A stretch of DNA of 64,000 nucleotides from Phenylobacterium sp. Its GTDB lineage: Bacteria > Pseudomonadota > Alphaproteobacteria > Caulobacterales > Caulobacteraceae. Below the pieces are notes generated by a model. The model was not told the origin of the DNA. It did no database searches and worked only from the letters and a program-made list of their open reading frames with translations. This document shows positions 9,013-17,107 of the stretch, piece by piece. The translations under genes were made by a program, and so were the position numbers. The stretch lies in contig JADBYZ010000002.1 in assembly GCA_020402745.1 (NCBI GenBank), positions 1 to 64,000 on the forward strand. Reading direction: 5' to 3'. Every line of letters begins with the position of its first letter. Within the stretch, counting starts at the first letter, position 1.

Positions 9013-9132
9013 AGCTGAACTGCCGTTGACCCCCTCACCGCGTTTCGCGCGGAGCTCCCCCTTGGGGGAGCAATGGCTCGGTAATTCCTCCCCCAAGGGG
9101 GAGGTGGCGCGCGCCAGCGCGACGGAGGGGGT
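9013..9132. repeat. structured intergenic repeat A, copy 2
   Basis: This second tandem unit is highly similar to copy 1 along its length. The first hairpin has a different sequence (CCGCG ... CGCGG instead of GTCAGC ... GCTGAC) but keeps pairing, and the last arm also differs while staying self-complementary. The central palindrome GCTCCCCCTTGGGGGAGC is identical in both copies. With copy 1 it fills the 307-bp gap between the lipoprotein gene and the end of the enoyl-CoA hydratase gene. Confidence 0.85.
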
Positions 9133-9161
9133 CAGCGGAGTCGCCGTCCCGCCCTCCCGCC

Positions 9162-9968
9162 TCAGTCCCCGCTGAACTTCGGCGGGCGCTTTTCGAAGAA
9201 GGCGGCCACGCCCTCGCGGAAGTCGGCGCTGCGGCTGGTCAGGAGATACTGGTCCCGGTCCATGAAGGTGGCGGCATGGTGGTTGGCCTTGTCCAGGGCG
9301 TCCACCGCCTCCTTGGTCATGCGCACGGGCAGGGGGGGCAGGGCGGCGACCTTGCCGGCCCAGACCCGCGCCGCCTCCAGGGCCCCGCCGGCCGGCGCGA
9401 CCTCTTCGCAGAAGCCCCAGGACAGGCAGTCGGCGGCGTCCACCGCCTCGCCGAACATGACGAACTGCTTGGCCCGCGCCGGCCCCACCAGGGCATGGAT
9501 TCGCGGGATGGAGCGCCAGCTCATGTTGATGCCGAGGGGGATTTCCGGCAGCCGCAGATAGGCGCCTTCGCCCATCACGCGGAAGTCGCAGGCCGCCACC
9601 AGGGCGCAGCCGCCGCCGATGCAATAGCCCTCGATGGCGGCGATGGTCACCGCCTCCACCTGCTCCCAGGCCTCGCACATGTCCGGCCCGGCCATCACCG
9701 CCTCGCGGGTCTCCAGCAGGGTGGGCCGCCGCCGCTCGCCCTGGGCGGCCAGGTCCGCCCCGGCGCTGAAATACCGCTCGGACCCGGTCAGTATGACCGC
9801 GGCGATGTCGGTCCGCCGCCGGATGGCCCGGGCGAATTCGGTCAGCTCGACCATCAGCCCGGTGTTGAGGGCGTTGCGCGCGTCCGGCCGGTTCAGCCGC
9901 ACGGTGGCGACGGCGCCCTCCAGCTCCGCCGTCAGGAAGCTCCAGTCGCGCGCGAAGGGATCGCTCAT
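9162..9968 (-). CDS. enoyl-CoA hydratase/isomerase family protein
   Basis: This 268-residue crotonase-superfamily protein acts on CoA thioesters, most likely in fatty-acid or related beta-oxidation. The oxyanion-hole elements are visible as NALNTG (about residues 32-37) with SAGADLAAQ (about 68-76), and as GYCIGGGCALVAACD (about 117-131). PEIPLGIN follows, with the glutamate in the place of a usual catalytic acid. The first codon lies one base after the stop of the SIMPL gene, so the two form an operon. The exact substrate cannot be told from sequence. Confidence 0.9.
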   Translation of the reverse strand: MSDPFARDWSFLTAELEGAVATVRLNRPDARNALNTGLMVELTEFARAIRRRTDIAAVILTGSERYFSAGADLAAQGERRRPTLLETREAVMAGPDMCEAWEQVEAVTIAAIEGYCIGGGCALVAACDFRVMGEGAYLRLPEIPLGINMSWRSIPRIHALVGPARAKQFVMFGEAVDAADCLSWGFCEEVAPAGGALEAARVWAGKVAALPPLPVRMTKEAVDALDKANHHAATFMDRDQYLLTSRSADFREGVAAFFEKRPPKFSGD

Positions 9969-9969
9969 C

Positions 9970-10692
9970 CTATTTCACCATCTCGAAGACGCCGCTGACC
10001 GTAATGCTGACGTTCAGCTCCCCGGGCGCGACGGGGGTGGGGGCGGCGTCGGCCATGGGGGCGGCTATGGCGTAGGCCTTCATCATGGGTCGGGGCTGCG
10101 GCGCAAAGCCGCCCTCCGACAGGGCCGTAAGCCGCACGCCGGTGTGGCCGGTGGCCCGGGCGTAGAGCTCGGCCTTGGCGTTCAGGGCCTTCACGGCGGC
10201 CTCGCGCGCGGCGTTCTCGGCGGCCAGCGGGTTGGACAGGCCAAACCCGACCTGGCCGGCCGTGTTGGCCCCGGCGTTCACCGTGGCGTCCAGAACCGGC
10301 CCCAGCCGGGCCAGGTCGCGCACGCTCGCCGTCACCTGGTTGGAGGCCTGATAGCCCCGCAGGGCCGGCGGCTGGCCATTGGGATAGTCGTACATGGGAG
10401 AGACCGACAGGCCGCTGGTCTGGATGTCGCGGTCCGCCAGGCCGGCTCTCTTCAGGGCCGCCATCACCTTGGTCATCCGCTCGGCGTTGACCCTCAGGGC
10501 CTCGCCCGCCGTGGGCGCCTCGGTCACCACGCCCAGGGAGAGGGAGGCCATGTCCGGCGCCAGCCGGCTGACGCCCTCCGCCGACAGGGTCAGGGTGGCC
10601 GGGGCCGGCGGCTCGGCCGCCCGGGCGGGGCGCGCGCCCAGAAGGGGCAGGGCGAGGGTCAGGGCCAGGACGGCGGCGGATGCGGTCTTCAT
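9970..10692 (-). CDS. SIMPL (DUF541) domain periplasmic protein
   Basis: The protein has 240 residues with a signal peptide ending near ARAAE (about residue 26). The mature part has the SIMPL/BP26 pattern: TLTLSAEGVSRLAPDMASLS at the start, a QASNQVTASVRDL strand, and a C-terminal VSITVSGVFEM strand. Family members are periplasmic or outer-membrane oligomers of uncertain function, some linked to oxidative stress. It is the first gene of a two-gene operon with the enoyl-CoA hydratase, separated by a single base; the functional link is unclear. Confidence 0.88.
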   Translation of the reverse strand: MKTASAAVLALTLALPLLGARPARAAEPPAPATLTLSAEGVSRLAPDMASLSLGVVTEAPTAGEALRVNAERMTKVMAALKRAGLADRDIQTSGLSVSPMYDYPNGQPPALRGYQASNQVTASVRDLARLGPVLDATVNAGANTAGQVGFGLSNPLAAENAAREAAVKALNAKAELYARATGHTGVRLTALSEGGFAPQPRPMMKAYAIAAPMADAAPTPVAPGELNVSITVSGVFEMVK

Positions 10693-10817
10693 GCGGGCGC
10701 TCCAGAATGAAGGCTGAGCCTAGGACGCCCCCGTCCCCGCGCCAACCCTCCGCGCCCGGCCCTGAACCGGGCCTGAACGCCTTCCGGCGCGCGGGCCGCC
10801 ATGCTAACCGGGTGCGG

Positions 10818-10893
10818 GGGCCTGTAGCTCAATGGTTAGAGCCGACCGCTCATAACGGTCTGGTTGCAGGTTCGAGTCCTGCCGGGCCCACCA
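10818..10893 (+). tRNA. tRNA with CAU anticodon, probably tRNA-Ile2 (k2C-modified)
   Basis: The 76-nt gene folds as a full cloverleaf with an encoded CCA. The acceptor arm GGGCCTG pairs with CGGGCCC (one G-U pair), the anticodon arm is GACCG-CTCATAA-CGGTC, and the T arm is GCAGG-TTCGAGT-CCTGC. The anticodon is CAU. Pairs C4-G69 and C5-G68 are present, which are the TilS recognition features known for tRNA-Ile2 and absent from elongator tRNA-Met. I therefore call it the minor isoleucine tRNA for AUA codons. Automatic annotation often labels this gene tRNA-Met. Confidence 0.9.
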
Positions 10894-11113
10894 GCCTTCG
10901 CTCGCTTCGCCAGCTCCGGCTCGGCAAGCCAGCCCAGGGGGATTGGGGGCGATGCGAGGGGAGGCTGCCGCCCGCGCACTGTCTGCCGGACAAGAATAGT
11001 CCCACCACCTTGGGCCTGCGGGTCGGAATGACGCTGACGCTCGGCGGATGTAAGGAGGTGCGCGGATCCGCTCGAATGACCGAGCGCGAGAGGCGATGGC
11101 GAAGAGTCGGGCG
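10894..11113. other. non-coding gap after the tRNA gene
   Basis: I see no gene, terminator with a T tract or repeat of the tRNA 3' end in these 220 bases. The stretch separates the tRNA from a run of small accessory-looking genes. Confidence 0.5.
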
Positions 11114-11551
11114 CTATCCGCCTGAGCGCATAACGTAGATCGCCCGCTCGCTGCCGCTGTCGCCCTCAAGGCGGTCAAGGACCATTCCGCGACGCTCATA
11201 GAACCCGCGTGCGCGCCTGTTGCCCGGCTGGGTGCTTAGCCAAAAGCCCTCCCGCAGCTGTGCCGTGGCGGCTCGGAAAAGCGCGGCGCCTACGCCGCTA
11301 CCCTGAACATCAGGATGTACGAAGAGTTGATCGAGCCTGTTCTCTTCATGGGCGACGGCAAGGAAGCCCACAACGCGACCATCATGCTCGGCAATGGTGA
11401 CCGTCCAACGACCCGCGACCTCGGTGGGTACGCGCGCGGCAAGGTCCGCTTTGGTTGCAACGGGATGCGACAGCCCAACTGACCGCCAACTGTCGAACCA
11501 AACATCAACCAGCGCGCCTTCATCTGCCGCTTCGTATGGTCGCAACCTCAT
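11114..11551 (-). CDS. GNAT family N-acetyltransferase
   Basis: The 145-residue single-domain acetyltransferase shows the GNAT acetyl-CoA binding loop as LFVHPDVQGSGVGAALFRAA (Q/R-x-x-G-x-G/A form). It is preceded by the strand GRVVGFLAVAHEENRLDQL and followed by NRRARGFYERRGM, the usual C-terminal motif. The target is unknown. The gene lies in a group of small genes that follow a tRNA gene and look less conserved than their surroundings. Confidence 0.9.
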   Translation of the reverse strand: MRLRPYEAADEGALVDVWFDSWRSVGLSHPVATKADLAARVPTEVAGRWTVTIAEHDGRVVGFLAVAHEENRLDQLFVHPDVQGSGVGAALFRAATAQLREGFWLSTQPGNRRARGFYERRGMVLDRLEGDSGSERAIYVMRSGG

Positions 11552-11602
11552 GCCTCGACGCTATACGCTGGGGTCGAGCTTGCAACAGTCGCTTCCAGCG
11601 CC

Positions 11603-12139
11603 TCACCCCGCCCGCCAGATCGGCGGCGCCCGGGGGCACTTGTCGATGTCGGGATCTATGCCGCGTTCCCAGCCTGGTGTGCGGCCCTCGTCGATGGCCC
11701 GGTCGTGCTGCCCCAGCAGCAGCAGGAAGTGGCCGAGGGAAGAGCCGGCGGCCCAGCGCGGCCGCTCGAACAGGTCCTCATGATCAAAGAAATAGACCGC
11801 CGGGCTCGCCACGCCGGATGAGAGGTCCAGGCCATACAGGCTCCCGGCGCCATCCGAGAAGATCGGGACCGCCTGCGCCGGCAGCAGGGCGCGCAGCAGA
11901 CCCTCCCTTCGCCGCTCGGGACGTTCATTCCACTTTGGGATGACGGCCCTGAAGTCGCCGATGGCCTCCACGCCCTCACGGTAGAGGGCTTCGAGGTCGG
12001 CTGGCATCTGGTCGCCAAGGAGTTCCCGGACGTAGGCCACGAGGCCGTCTGGGCTTCCCCTGAGGCGCCGCCGAAGCGCGCCCTGGGCCTCAAGTGAGCG
12101 ACAGGCCTCCCGAACCGAGATATCCATGACGGGCTCCAT
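11603..12139 (-). CDS. SMI1/KNR4 (SUKH)-like protein
   Basis: The product has 178 residues from the ATG at 12139; another ATG lies four codons later at 12127. The C-terminal half, with VYFFDHEDLFERP and SSLGHFLLLLG, fits the SUKH/SMI1-KNR4 pattern of a hydrophobic strand followed by a helix in FL-type spacing. Such proteins often serve as immunity proteins for contact-dependent or secreted toxins, but no toxin gene is next to it here. An upstream extension of the frame to 12349 would overlap the divergent neighbour and is unlikely. The assignment is moderate. Confidence 0.6.
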   Translation of the reverse strand: MEPVMDISVREACRSLEAQGALRRRLRGSPDGLVAYVRELLGDQMPADLEALYREGVEAIGDFRAVIPKWNERPERRREGLLRALLPAQAVPIFSDGAGSLYGLDLSSGVASPAVYFFDHEDLFERPRWAAGSSLGHFLLLLGQHDRAIDEGRTPGWERGIDPDIDKCPRAPPIWRAG

Positions 12140-12244
12140 AGTCAGGGACGGGGCGGGGATTGGAGGCCGAGGTGTACGCGAGCGACGGTCCAAGCCTATG
12201 ACGCTACGCCTTGAAGTGGAGTATTGCGGCTTTACGATGACGAG

Positions 12245-12802
12245 ATGACAGCGCCCCTCATCCACCTGAACGGGCCGCCCGGCGTGGGTAAACTCACCAT
12301 CGGACGCTGCTTGGCGCCCCTGATCGAGGCTCGCCTTCTCGACAATCACGCGATCTATGATGTCGCGTTTGCGATCACCGAGTTCAGGTCACCTGAGTTC
12401 TACGCAACTGTCAGGGATGTCCGCAATGTCGCCTACGATCGTATTCTTGCGTCACCTCCAACGATCCGCGTGATCCTGACTGGGGCTTACTTCGAGGACT
12501 CGGACTGGGGATGCGAGAGTTGGCGCGCTTTGCTGGAATTGGCGGAACGGCGGAAAGCCTCGCTCTTTGCAGTTCAGCTTGTTTGCGACCCGACAGAAAA
12601 CCGGCGGCGGATCGCCATGCCGGGCAGAAACGAGAAGGACAAGTTGAGAGACCCTGCGCGGGTTGACGACTGGGCCGCCCGTCGGATGCTTTGCCACGGG
12701 GCCAAGGATTCACTTCAGCTGGATATCACTGAGCTGACAGCCGATGACGCCGCTCACGGAATCGCTCAGTGGCTGGGTTCAGTGTCGAGTTCGTTCCCCT
12801 GA
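12245..12802 (+). CDS. P-loop NTPase (small-molecule kinase-like AAA family ATPase)
   Basis: The protein has 185 residues with a Walker A motif near the start, NGPPGVGKLT at residues 9-18. DNH follows at the end of the next strand, and an arginine-rich lid region (PTENRRRIAMPGR) lies at about 114-126. This is the layout of small kinases of the shikimate/adenylate kinase type, and close relatives are usually annotated only as AAA family ATPases. The ATG at 12245 is preferred over a TTG at 12224, whose upstream GGAG is too close. The 2H phosphoesterase gene follows after 3 bp, so they are one operon. Confidence 0.75.
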   Translation: MTAPLIHLNGPPGVGKLTIGRCLAPLIEARLLDNHAIYDVAFAITEFRSPEFYATVRDVRNVAYDRILASPPTIRVILTGAYFEDSDWGCESWRALLELAERRKASLFAVQLVCDPTENRRRIAMPGRNEKDKLRDPARVDDWAARRMLCHGAKDSLQLDITELTADDAAHGIAQWLGSVSSSFP

Positions 12803-12805
12803 TCC

Positions 12806-13324
12806 ATGCTGGTGATCTTTGCGAAACTCGACATCCCGGCGCCCGATCGCGCATTGATCGAGGCTATCCGCCGACATCATGACCCCCTGCATGGAGGGGT
12901 TGAACCCCACTTCACCCTTGTCTTCCCATTCGCGGGCGTATCGTTGGGGGAGGTGCTGGGGCATGTGCAAAACATCGCCTCCAAGGTGGCGCCCATCCCC
13001 TTCCGACTGGCGAGAGTAGCCGCGGTTCGTGATCCCTTGAGCCCGGGGGCCCATCTGTTCTTACTGCCCGACGAGGGCGAGCAGCAGATCATCGACCTAC
13101 ACGACAGGCTCTACTCGGGCGTACTGTCCACCAGCCTTCATCCTACGGCCGTCTATCTTCCTCACGTCACCGTCGGCAGGTTCGGAACCTTCGAGGACTC
13201 TGAGGCGGCAGCGGCGTCGCAGGCGGCTGTCGACATTGGAGGGGTTCTAACAGCCATCACGATAGGAGACTTCGATGGGCATCGGGTGGAAGAACTCCAC
13301 CAAGTCTTGCTGGGTGACCCCTGA
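12806..13324 (+). CDS. 2'-5' RNA ligase/2H phosphoesterase family protein
   Basis: The product has 172 residues and the two signature H-x-T motifs of the 2H superfamily: PHFTLVF (H35, T37) and PHVTVGRF (H120, T122). These enzymes open cyclic phosphates or act on 2'-5' linkages in RNA and nucleotides. The gene is 3 bp after the P-loop kinase-like gene. A kinase and a cyclic phosphodiesterase together could act in nucleotide or RNA-end metabolism, but this is inference from neighbourhood only. Confidence 0.88.
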   Translation: MLVIFAKLDIPAPDRALIEAIRRHHDPLHGGVEPHFTLVFPFAGVSLGEVLGHVQNIASKVAPIPFRLARVAAVRDPLSPGAHLFLLPDEGEQQIIDLHDRLYSGVLSTSLHPTAVYLPHVTVGRFGTFEDSEAAAASQAAVDIGGVLTAITIGDFDGHRVEELHQVLLGDP

Positions 13325-13370
13325 GGAATGCCGTCCGTCTGGTCTGGCCTGCCGCCACCCCGCCCCCAGA

Positions 13371-13480
13371 TTGTTGTCCGACAGGTGGGAACCGATGATC
13401 GGATCGAAACAGGATCTCACTCGGTGGACTTGGAGCCTGTTTCGCCCCTTCAGAAATTCCATCCGAAGGGAACAGGCCCT
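13371..13480. repeat. dispersed repeat B, copy 1 (3' of the indolepyruvate oxidoreductase gene)
   Basis: About 110 bp share strong similarity with 58073-58182: TCGGATCGAAACA, then GAGCCTGTTT, then GAAGGGAACAGG occur in the same order and spacing. The arms GAGCCTGTT and AACAGGCCC form the outer part of a hairpin. The repeat abuts the stop codon of the oxidoreductase on the minus strand, so it may serve as its terminator. The inner part of the hairpin has decayed compared with copy 2. Confidence 0.75.
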
Positions 13481-16400
13481 AAGCCGCAACGCGGGAACTT
13501 TCCGGGGTTGGGCGGTGGATCCGGTAGGCGGGCGGGGGCTTCGGAAGACCGGCCTCTGAAAAACGCGCCAGAGCGGCCTCCGCAGCGGCTTCCTTCACCA
13601 GACCGAAGCCCCGAATCTCCTGGGGCAGGTCGGCGAGGGCGACGGCGGCGTCGAGGGTCTCTGGGCCGAGGTCGGCGCAAAGCCGCTCAATCATCCGCCC
13701 GTAGGCCTCCGCCAGCTGGCGCTCAAGTCGCCGCTCGCGGGTATGGCCGAAGGGATCGGCCCAGGAGCCCCTTAGCCCCTTGAGGGCCGCCAGCCCCCGA
13801 AGAAGGGGGAAGATCCAGGGCCCGAACCGCCGCTTGCGGGGCCGGCCCGTGGCCGGGTCCTTCGATGACAGGAGCGGCGGAGCGAGCCAGACAGACAGCT
13901 TCCGGTATCCGGAAAACTGGGCGTCCAGCCCGTCGCGAAAGGTGGACTCAGAATAGAGTCGGGCGACTTCGTACTCATCCTTGTAGGCCATGAGCTTGTA
14001 GGCGCCCCTGGCCACGGCGCGGGCGAACCGCCCCCCATCCATCGCTCCGCCGCCTGCAGCGGCCAGGGCCCGGTCGACCAGGGCGTGGTAGCGGCGGGCA
14101 TAGGCGGCGTCCTGATAGGCGGTCAGGTCCTCCACCCGCCGGGCGATGAACTCGGCCAGGGTCGGCTCAGCCGCCGCCGCAGGTACGGACGCGATCCCTT
14201 CCACGCGCTCGCGGTCGACAACGGCAAGCCGCCCCCACCGGAAGGCCCTGAGGTTCAGCGCGACCGCCGCGCCATTGGCCTCGATGGCGGCGAGGATGGC
14301 CGCCTCGCTGAGGGGAATCAGGCCGCGCTGGAAGGCGAGGCCGAGCAGGAAGGTGTTGGTGGCGATGGCGTCGCCGAAAAGGCCCAGGGTTATCTGCGTC
14401 GCAGACAGGACCTCGCTCGCATGAGGGTCGCAGACCTCCAGCACGGCCTCGATCATCTGGTCCTTGGGAAGGGCCGCGTCCCGGTCGCTGACAGCGTCTG
14501 AGGTGGGGGCGACGTCGCTGTTCAGGATGGCCGCTGTCCGGCCGCGGGCGATCTTACGCATGGCGTCGGTGGCGCTGCCCACCACGGCGTCGACGCCAAG
14601 AAGCAGGTCGGCCTGGGACGCGCCGATGCGGGCGGCGTGAATGGGTCGCCCGACCGGCGCGATGCGGACCTGGCTGACCACGGCGCCATTCTTCTGAGCC
14701 AGGCCCGTGAAGTCGAGGACGGTGGCGATCTTGCCGTCGATGTGGGCCGCCGCGCCCAGAATGGCGCCCAGGGTCAGGACGCCCAGTCCGCCAATCCCGC
14801 CGATGTAGATGTTGTAGGGTCGGTCGAGCCTCCGTTCCGGCGGGTCGGGAAGGGCGCCCATGGCCTGGGCCTCGATCGCCTCAAGCCGGCGCGGATCGGG
14901 CCGCTTCAGCACCGGCGCCTCCAGCTCGACAAAACTGGGGCAGAAACCCTGAACGCAGGAGAAGTCGAGATTGCATTGCGACTGGTTGATCCGGCGCTTG
15001 GCGCCAAACTCGGTCTCGATGGGCTCAATGGAGATACAGCTCGAGGCCCGGGAGCAGTCGCCACAGCCCTCGCAAACCTTGGGGTTGATGTACAGGCGCT
15101 TCGACGGGGTTTCGAGGAGGCCGCGCTTCCGCCGCCGACGCTTCTCGGCCGCGCAGGTCTGGTCGTAGACGATGGCCGTCACGCCCGAGGTCTGGCGGAA
15201 GTCGCGCTGGACCTCGTCCAGGGCGTCCCGGTCAAGGAGGCGCGCACGGGCGGGAAGACCTGTGGCGTCGCGCCAGCGTTCCGGCGTCTCGCTGACCAGG
15301 GCCATGGCCCGTACGCCCTCGGCCTCAAGTTGGCGCAGGATCCGCACCGGATCGGGTGCGCCTTCGGCGGGCTGGCCACCGGTCATCGCCACGGCGTCAT
15401 TGAAAAGGATCTTGAAGGTGATGTTGGCGCCCGCCGCGACGGCGGCCCGGATCGCGAGGACACCGGAGTGCTGATAGGTGCCATCCCCCAGGTTCTGGAA
15501 AACATGCTCCGTCGCCGAGAAGGGCGCGGCGCCGACCCACTGCAGACCCTCCCCGCCCATATGGCTGAAGGTCGGCGTCCGGAGCGCCGGCTGGGACAGG
15601 GCCATGATGTGACAGCCGATGCCGCCGCCGGAAACCGAACCCTCCGGGGTACGGGTGGAGCGGTTGTGCGGGCACCCTGAGCAGAAGAAGGGCTTGCGCA
15701 GCGGAAAGACCGGCAGCTCGGCTGAGCATCCGGCCTCCAGCTCGGCCAGGCGTTGACGAAGCCTCTCCTGCGCCGGCGAGTTCAGCGCCGTCAGGCGGGC
15801 GACCAGGGCTTGCGCTACGAGCAGGGGATTCAGCTCCAAGGTCGCCGGCAGGAGGGGTGCGCCCGCACCGTCGGTCTTTCCGGTCACCCGGGGCCGACGC
15901 GCAGCGGGGTAGTTGAAAAGGCCAGCCTTGAGCTGGTCCTCGACGATGGGCTGCTTTTCCTCCACCACCAGGATCTCGCCGGCCCCGGCGGCGAAGGCCA
16001 TCAGGTCGTCCAGGCCCAGGGGCCAGGTCATGGCCACCTGATAGAGACAGACGCCAAGGTCGCTGGCGTCGGCGGGATCAAGGCCCAGGTCTTCCAGGGC
16101 CTGGAGGACGTCCTGGTGCGCCTTTCCGGTGGTCACGATGCAGAGTTGCTTGGCGCGCGCATCGATCACCGGGCGGTCGATGCGGTTGGCCGACGCCCAG
16201 GCCCGCGCGGCGGGCAGGCGCTCCTCCAGCAGGCGCCGCTCCAGCTCGGCCCTCTGCCCCGGCCAGGCCAGTCCGGGGTCCCAGTTCAGCCCATGAGGTG
16301 GGAGGACCGAAGTGGGGGCGCGAGGCTCCCCCATAGGCGCGAGATCGACCACGCCGGCGCTTTCGACCACCTCAGCGACGGTCTTCATGGCGACCCAGAG

Positions 16401-16988
16401 GCCGGAGTATCGCGACAGGGCGATGCCCGCTGCGCCGAGGCGCAGGATGTCGGCCACATCCGCCGGTTGCAGCACGGGCATGGAGACAGACTGAAAGATC
16501 AGGTCGGTCTGGTGGGGAAACATGCTGGACTGGGCGGCGTGGTCGTCTCCCGCCACCGCGAGGACGCCGCCCAACGCAGCGGTTCCGATGATGTTGGCGC
16601 TGCGGAAGGCGTCTCCGCTCCGGTCTACCCCCGGACCCTTTCCATACCAGACGCCGAAGACGCCATCGACCCGGGTCGCCCCGAAGGCGCGGTGCATCTG
16701 GGCGCCCCAAAGGGCGGTGGCGGCGAGGTCCTCATTCAGGCCCGGCTGGAAGACCACGTCATGGTCGGCAAGGTGCTTCTGCGCCCGCCAGAGCTGTTGG
16801 TCATAGGCGCCGAGCGGCGATCCCCGGTAGCCGGAGATAAGCCCCGCCGTGGAGAGGCCCAACCCGCGGTCCCTTCGTCTCTGCAACATGGGTAACCGCA
16901 CCAGGGCCTGAATCCCGGTCATGAAGGCGCGGCCCTCATCCCGAGTGTAGATGTCGTCGAGACTGAAAGCGGGAGAGCTGAGCGTCAT
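13479..16988 (-). CDS. indolepyruvate:ferredoxin oxidoreductase, single-chain (fused alpha and beta)
   Basis: This large enzyme of 1169 residues converts aryl pyruvates such as indolepyruvate to aryl-acetyl-CoA while reducing ferredoxin; it uses thiamine diphosphate and iron-sulphur clusters. The N-terminal IorA-like part spans about 1-690. A CSGC motif lies at 436-439, and a thiamine-diphosphate site at about 501-539 (GDGTYQHSG, then NDAVAMTGG). Cluster cysteines lie at about 639, 642, 645 and 651, with a second set at 672, 678 and 683. The IorB-like gamma domain starts near 727 (IGGIGGLGVLTLG) and is followed by a DUF6537-like tail. The fused form is common in Proteobacteria. It is divergent from an Lrp regulator. 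Confidence 0.93.
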   Translation of the reverse strand: MTLSSPAFSLDDIYTRDEGRAFMTGIQALVRLPMLQRRRDRGLGLSTAGLISGYRGSPLGAYDQQLWRAQKHLADHDVVFQPGLNEDLAATALWGAQMHRAFGATRVDGVFGVWYGKGPGVDRSGDAFRSANIIGTAALGGVLAVAGDDHAAQSSMFPHQTDLIFQSVSMPVLQPADVADILRLGAAGIALSRYSGLWVAMKTVAEVVESAGVVDLAPMGEPRAPTSVLPPHGLNWDPGLAWPGQRAELERRLLEERLPAARAWASANRIDRPVIDARAKQLCIVTTGKAHQDVLQALEDLGLDPADASDLGVCLYQVAMTWPLGLDDLMAFAAGAGEILVVEEKQPIVEDQLKAGLFNYPAARRPRVTGKTDGAGAPLLPATLELNPLLVAQALVARLTALNSPAQERLRQRLAELEAGCSAELPVFPLRKPFFCSGCPHNRSTRTPEGSVSGGGIGCHIMALSQPALRTPTFSHMGGEGLQWVGAAPFSATEHVFQNLGDGTYQHSGVLAIRAAVAAGANITFKILFNDAVAMTGGQPAEGAPDPVRILRQLEAEGVRAMALVSETPERWRDATGLPARARLLDRDALDEVQRDFRQTSGVTAIVYDQTCAAEKRRRRKRGLLETPSKRLYINPKVCEGCGDCSRASSCISIEPIETEFGAKRRINQSQCNLDFSCVQGFCPSFVELEAPVLKRPDPRRLEAIEAQAMGALPDPPERRLDRPYNIYIGGIGGLGVLTLGAILGAAAHIDGKIATVLDFTGLAQKNGAVVSQVRIAPVGRPIHAARIGASQADLLLGVDAVVGSATDAMRKIARGRTAAILNSDVAPTSDAVSDRDAALPKDQMIEAVLEVCDPHASEVLSATQITLGLFGDAIATNTFLLGLAFQRGLIPLSEAAILAAIEANGAAVALNLRAFRWGRLAVVDRERVEGIASVPAAAAEPTLAEFIARRVEDLTAYQDAAYARRYHALVDRALAAAGGGAMDGGRFARAVARGAYKLMAYKDEYEVARLYSESTFRDGLDAQFSGYRKLSVWLAPPLLSSKDPATGRPRKRRFGPWIFPLLRGLAALKGLRGSWADPFGHTRERRLERQLAEAYGRMIERLCADLGPETLDAAVALADLPQEIRGFGLVKEAAAEAALARFSEAGLPKPPPAYRIHRPTPESSRVAA

Positions 16989-17107
16989 GGGGGACTCCGC
17001 ACGCTGATACCGCAGGGGAATCTAGGCCTGAATCCATGGCGATTGTCACCAAAAAGGGCTATCTGAATGGGGAATTATAGCTGATTTGAACTCTCTAAGG
17101 GCCATTC
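16989..17107. promoter_or_regulatory. divergent promoter region between the indolepyruvate oxidoreductase and the Lrp regulator
   Basis: This 119-bp gap is the only spacer between the two divergent genes. Its middle part (about 17045-17095) is clearly AT-richer than the surroundings, with AATGGGGAATTATAGC near 17066. That is the kind of AT-rich, partly symmetric sequence bound by Lrp/AsnC regulators. Promoters for both directions must lie here. I could not fix an exact operator. Confidence 0.5.

Noticed and set aside
10894-11113. Attachment site or integrase next to the tRNA gene
   Set aside because: I found no direct repeat of the tRNA 3' end downstream and no integrase gene, so an integrated island is not demonstrated.
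12139-12349. N-terminal extension of the SMI1/KNR4-like protein
   Set aside because: It would overlap the divergent kinase-like gene and its promoter, and the added residues do not fit the family.
11603-12802. Toxin-immunity pair formed by the SMI1/KNR4-like gene and the P-loop gene
   Set aside because: The two genes are divergent and the P-loop protein has no toxin feature; no secreted toxin is nearby.
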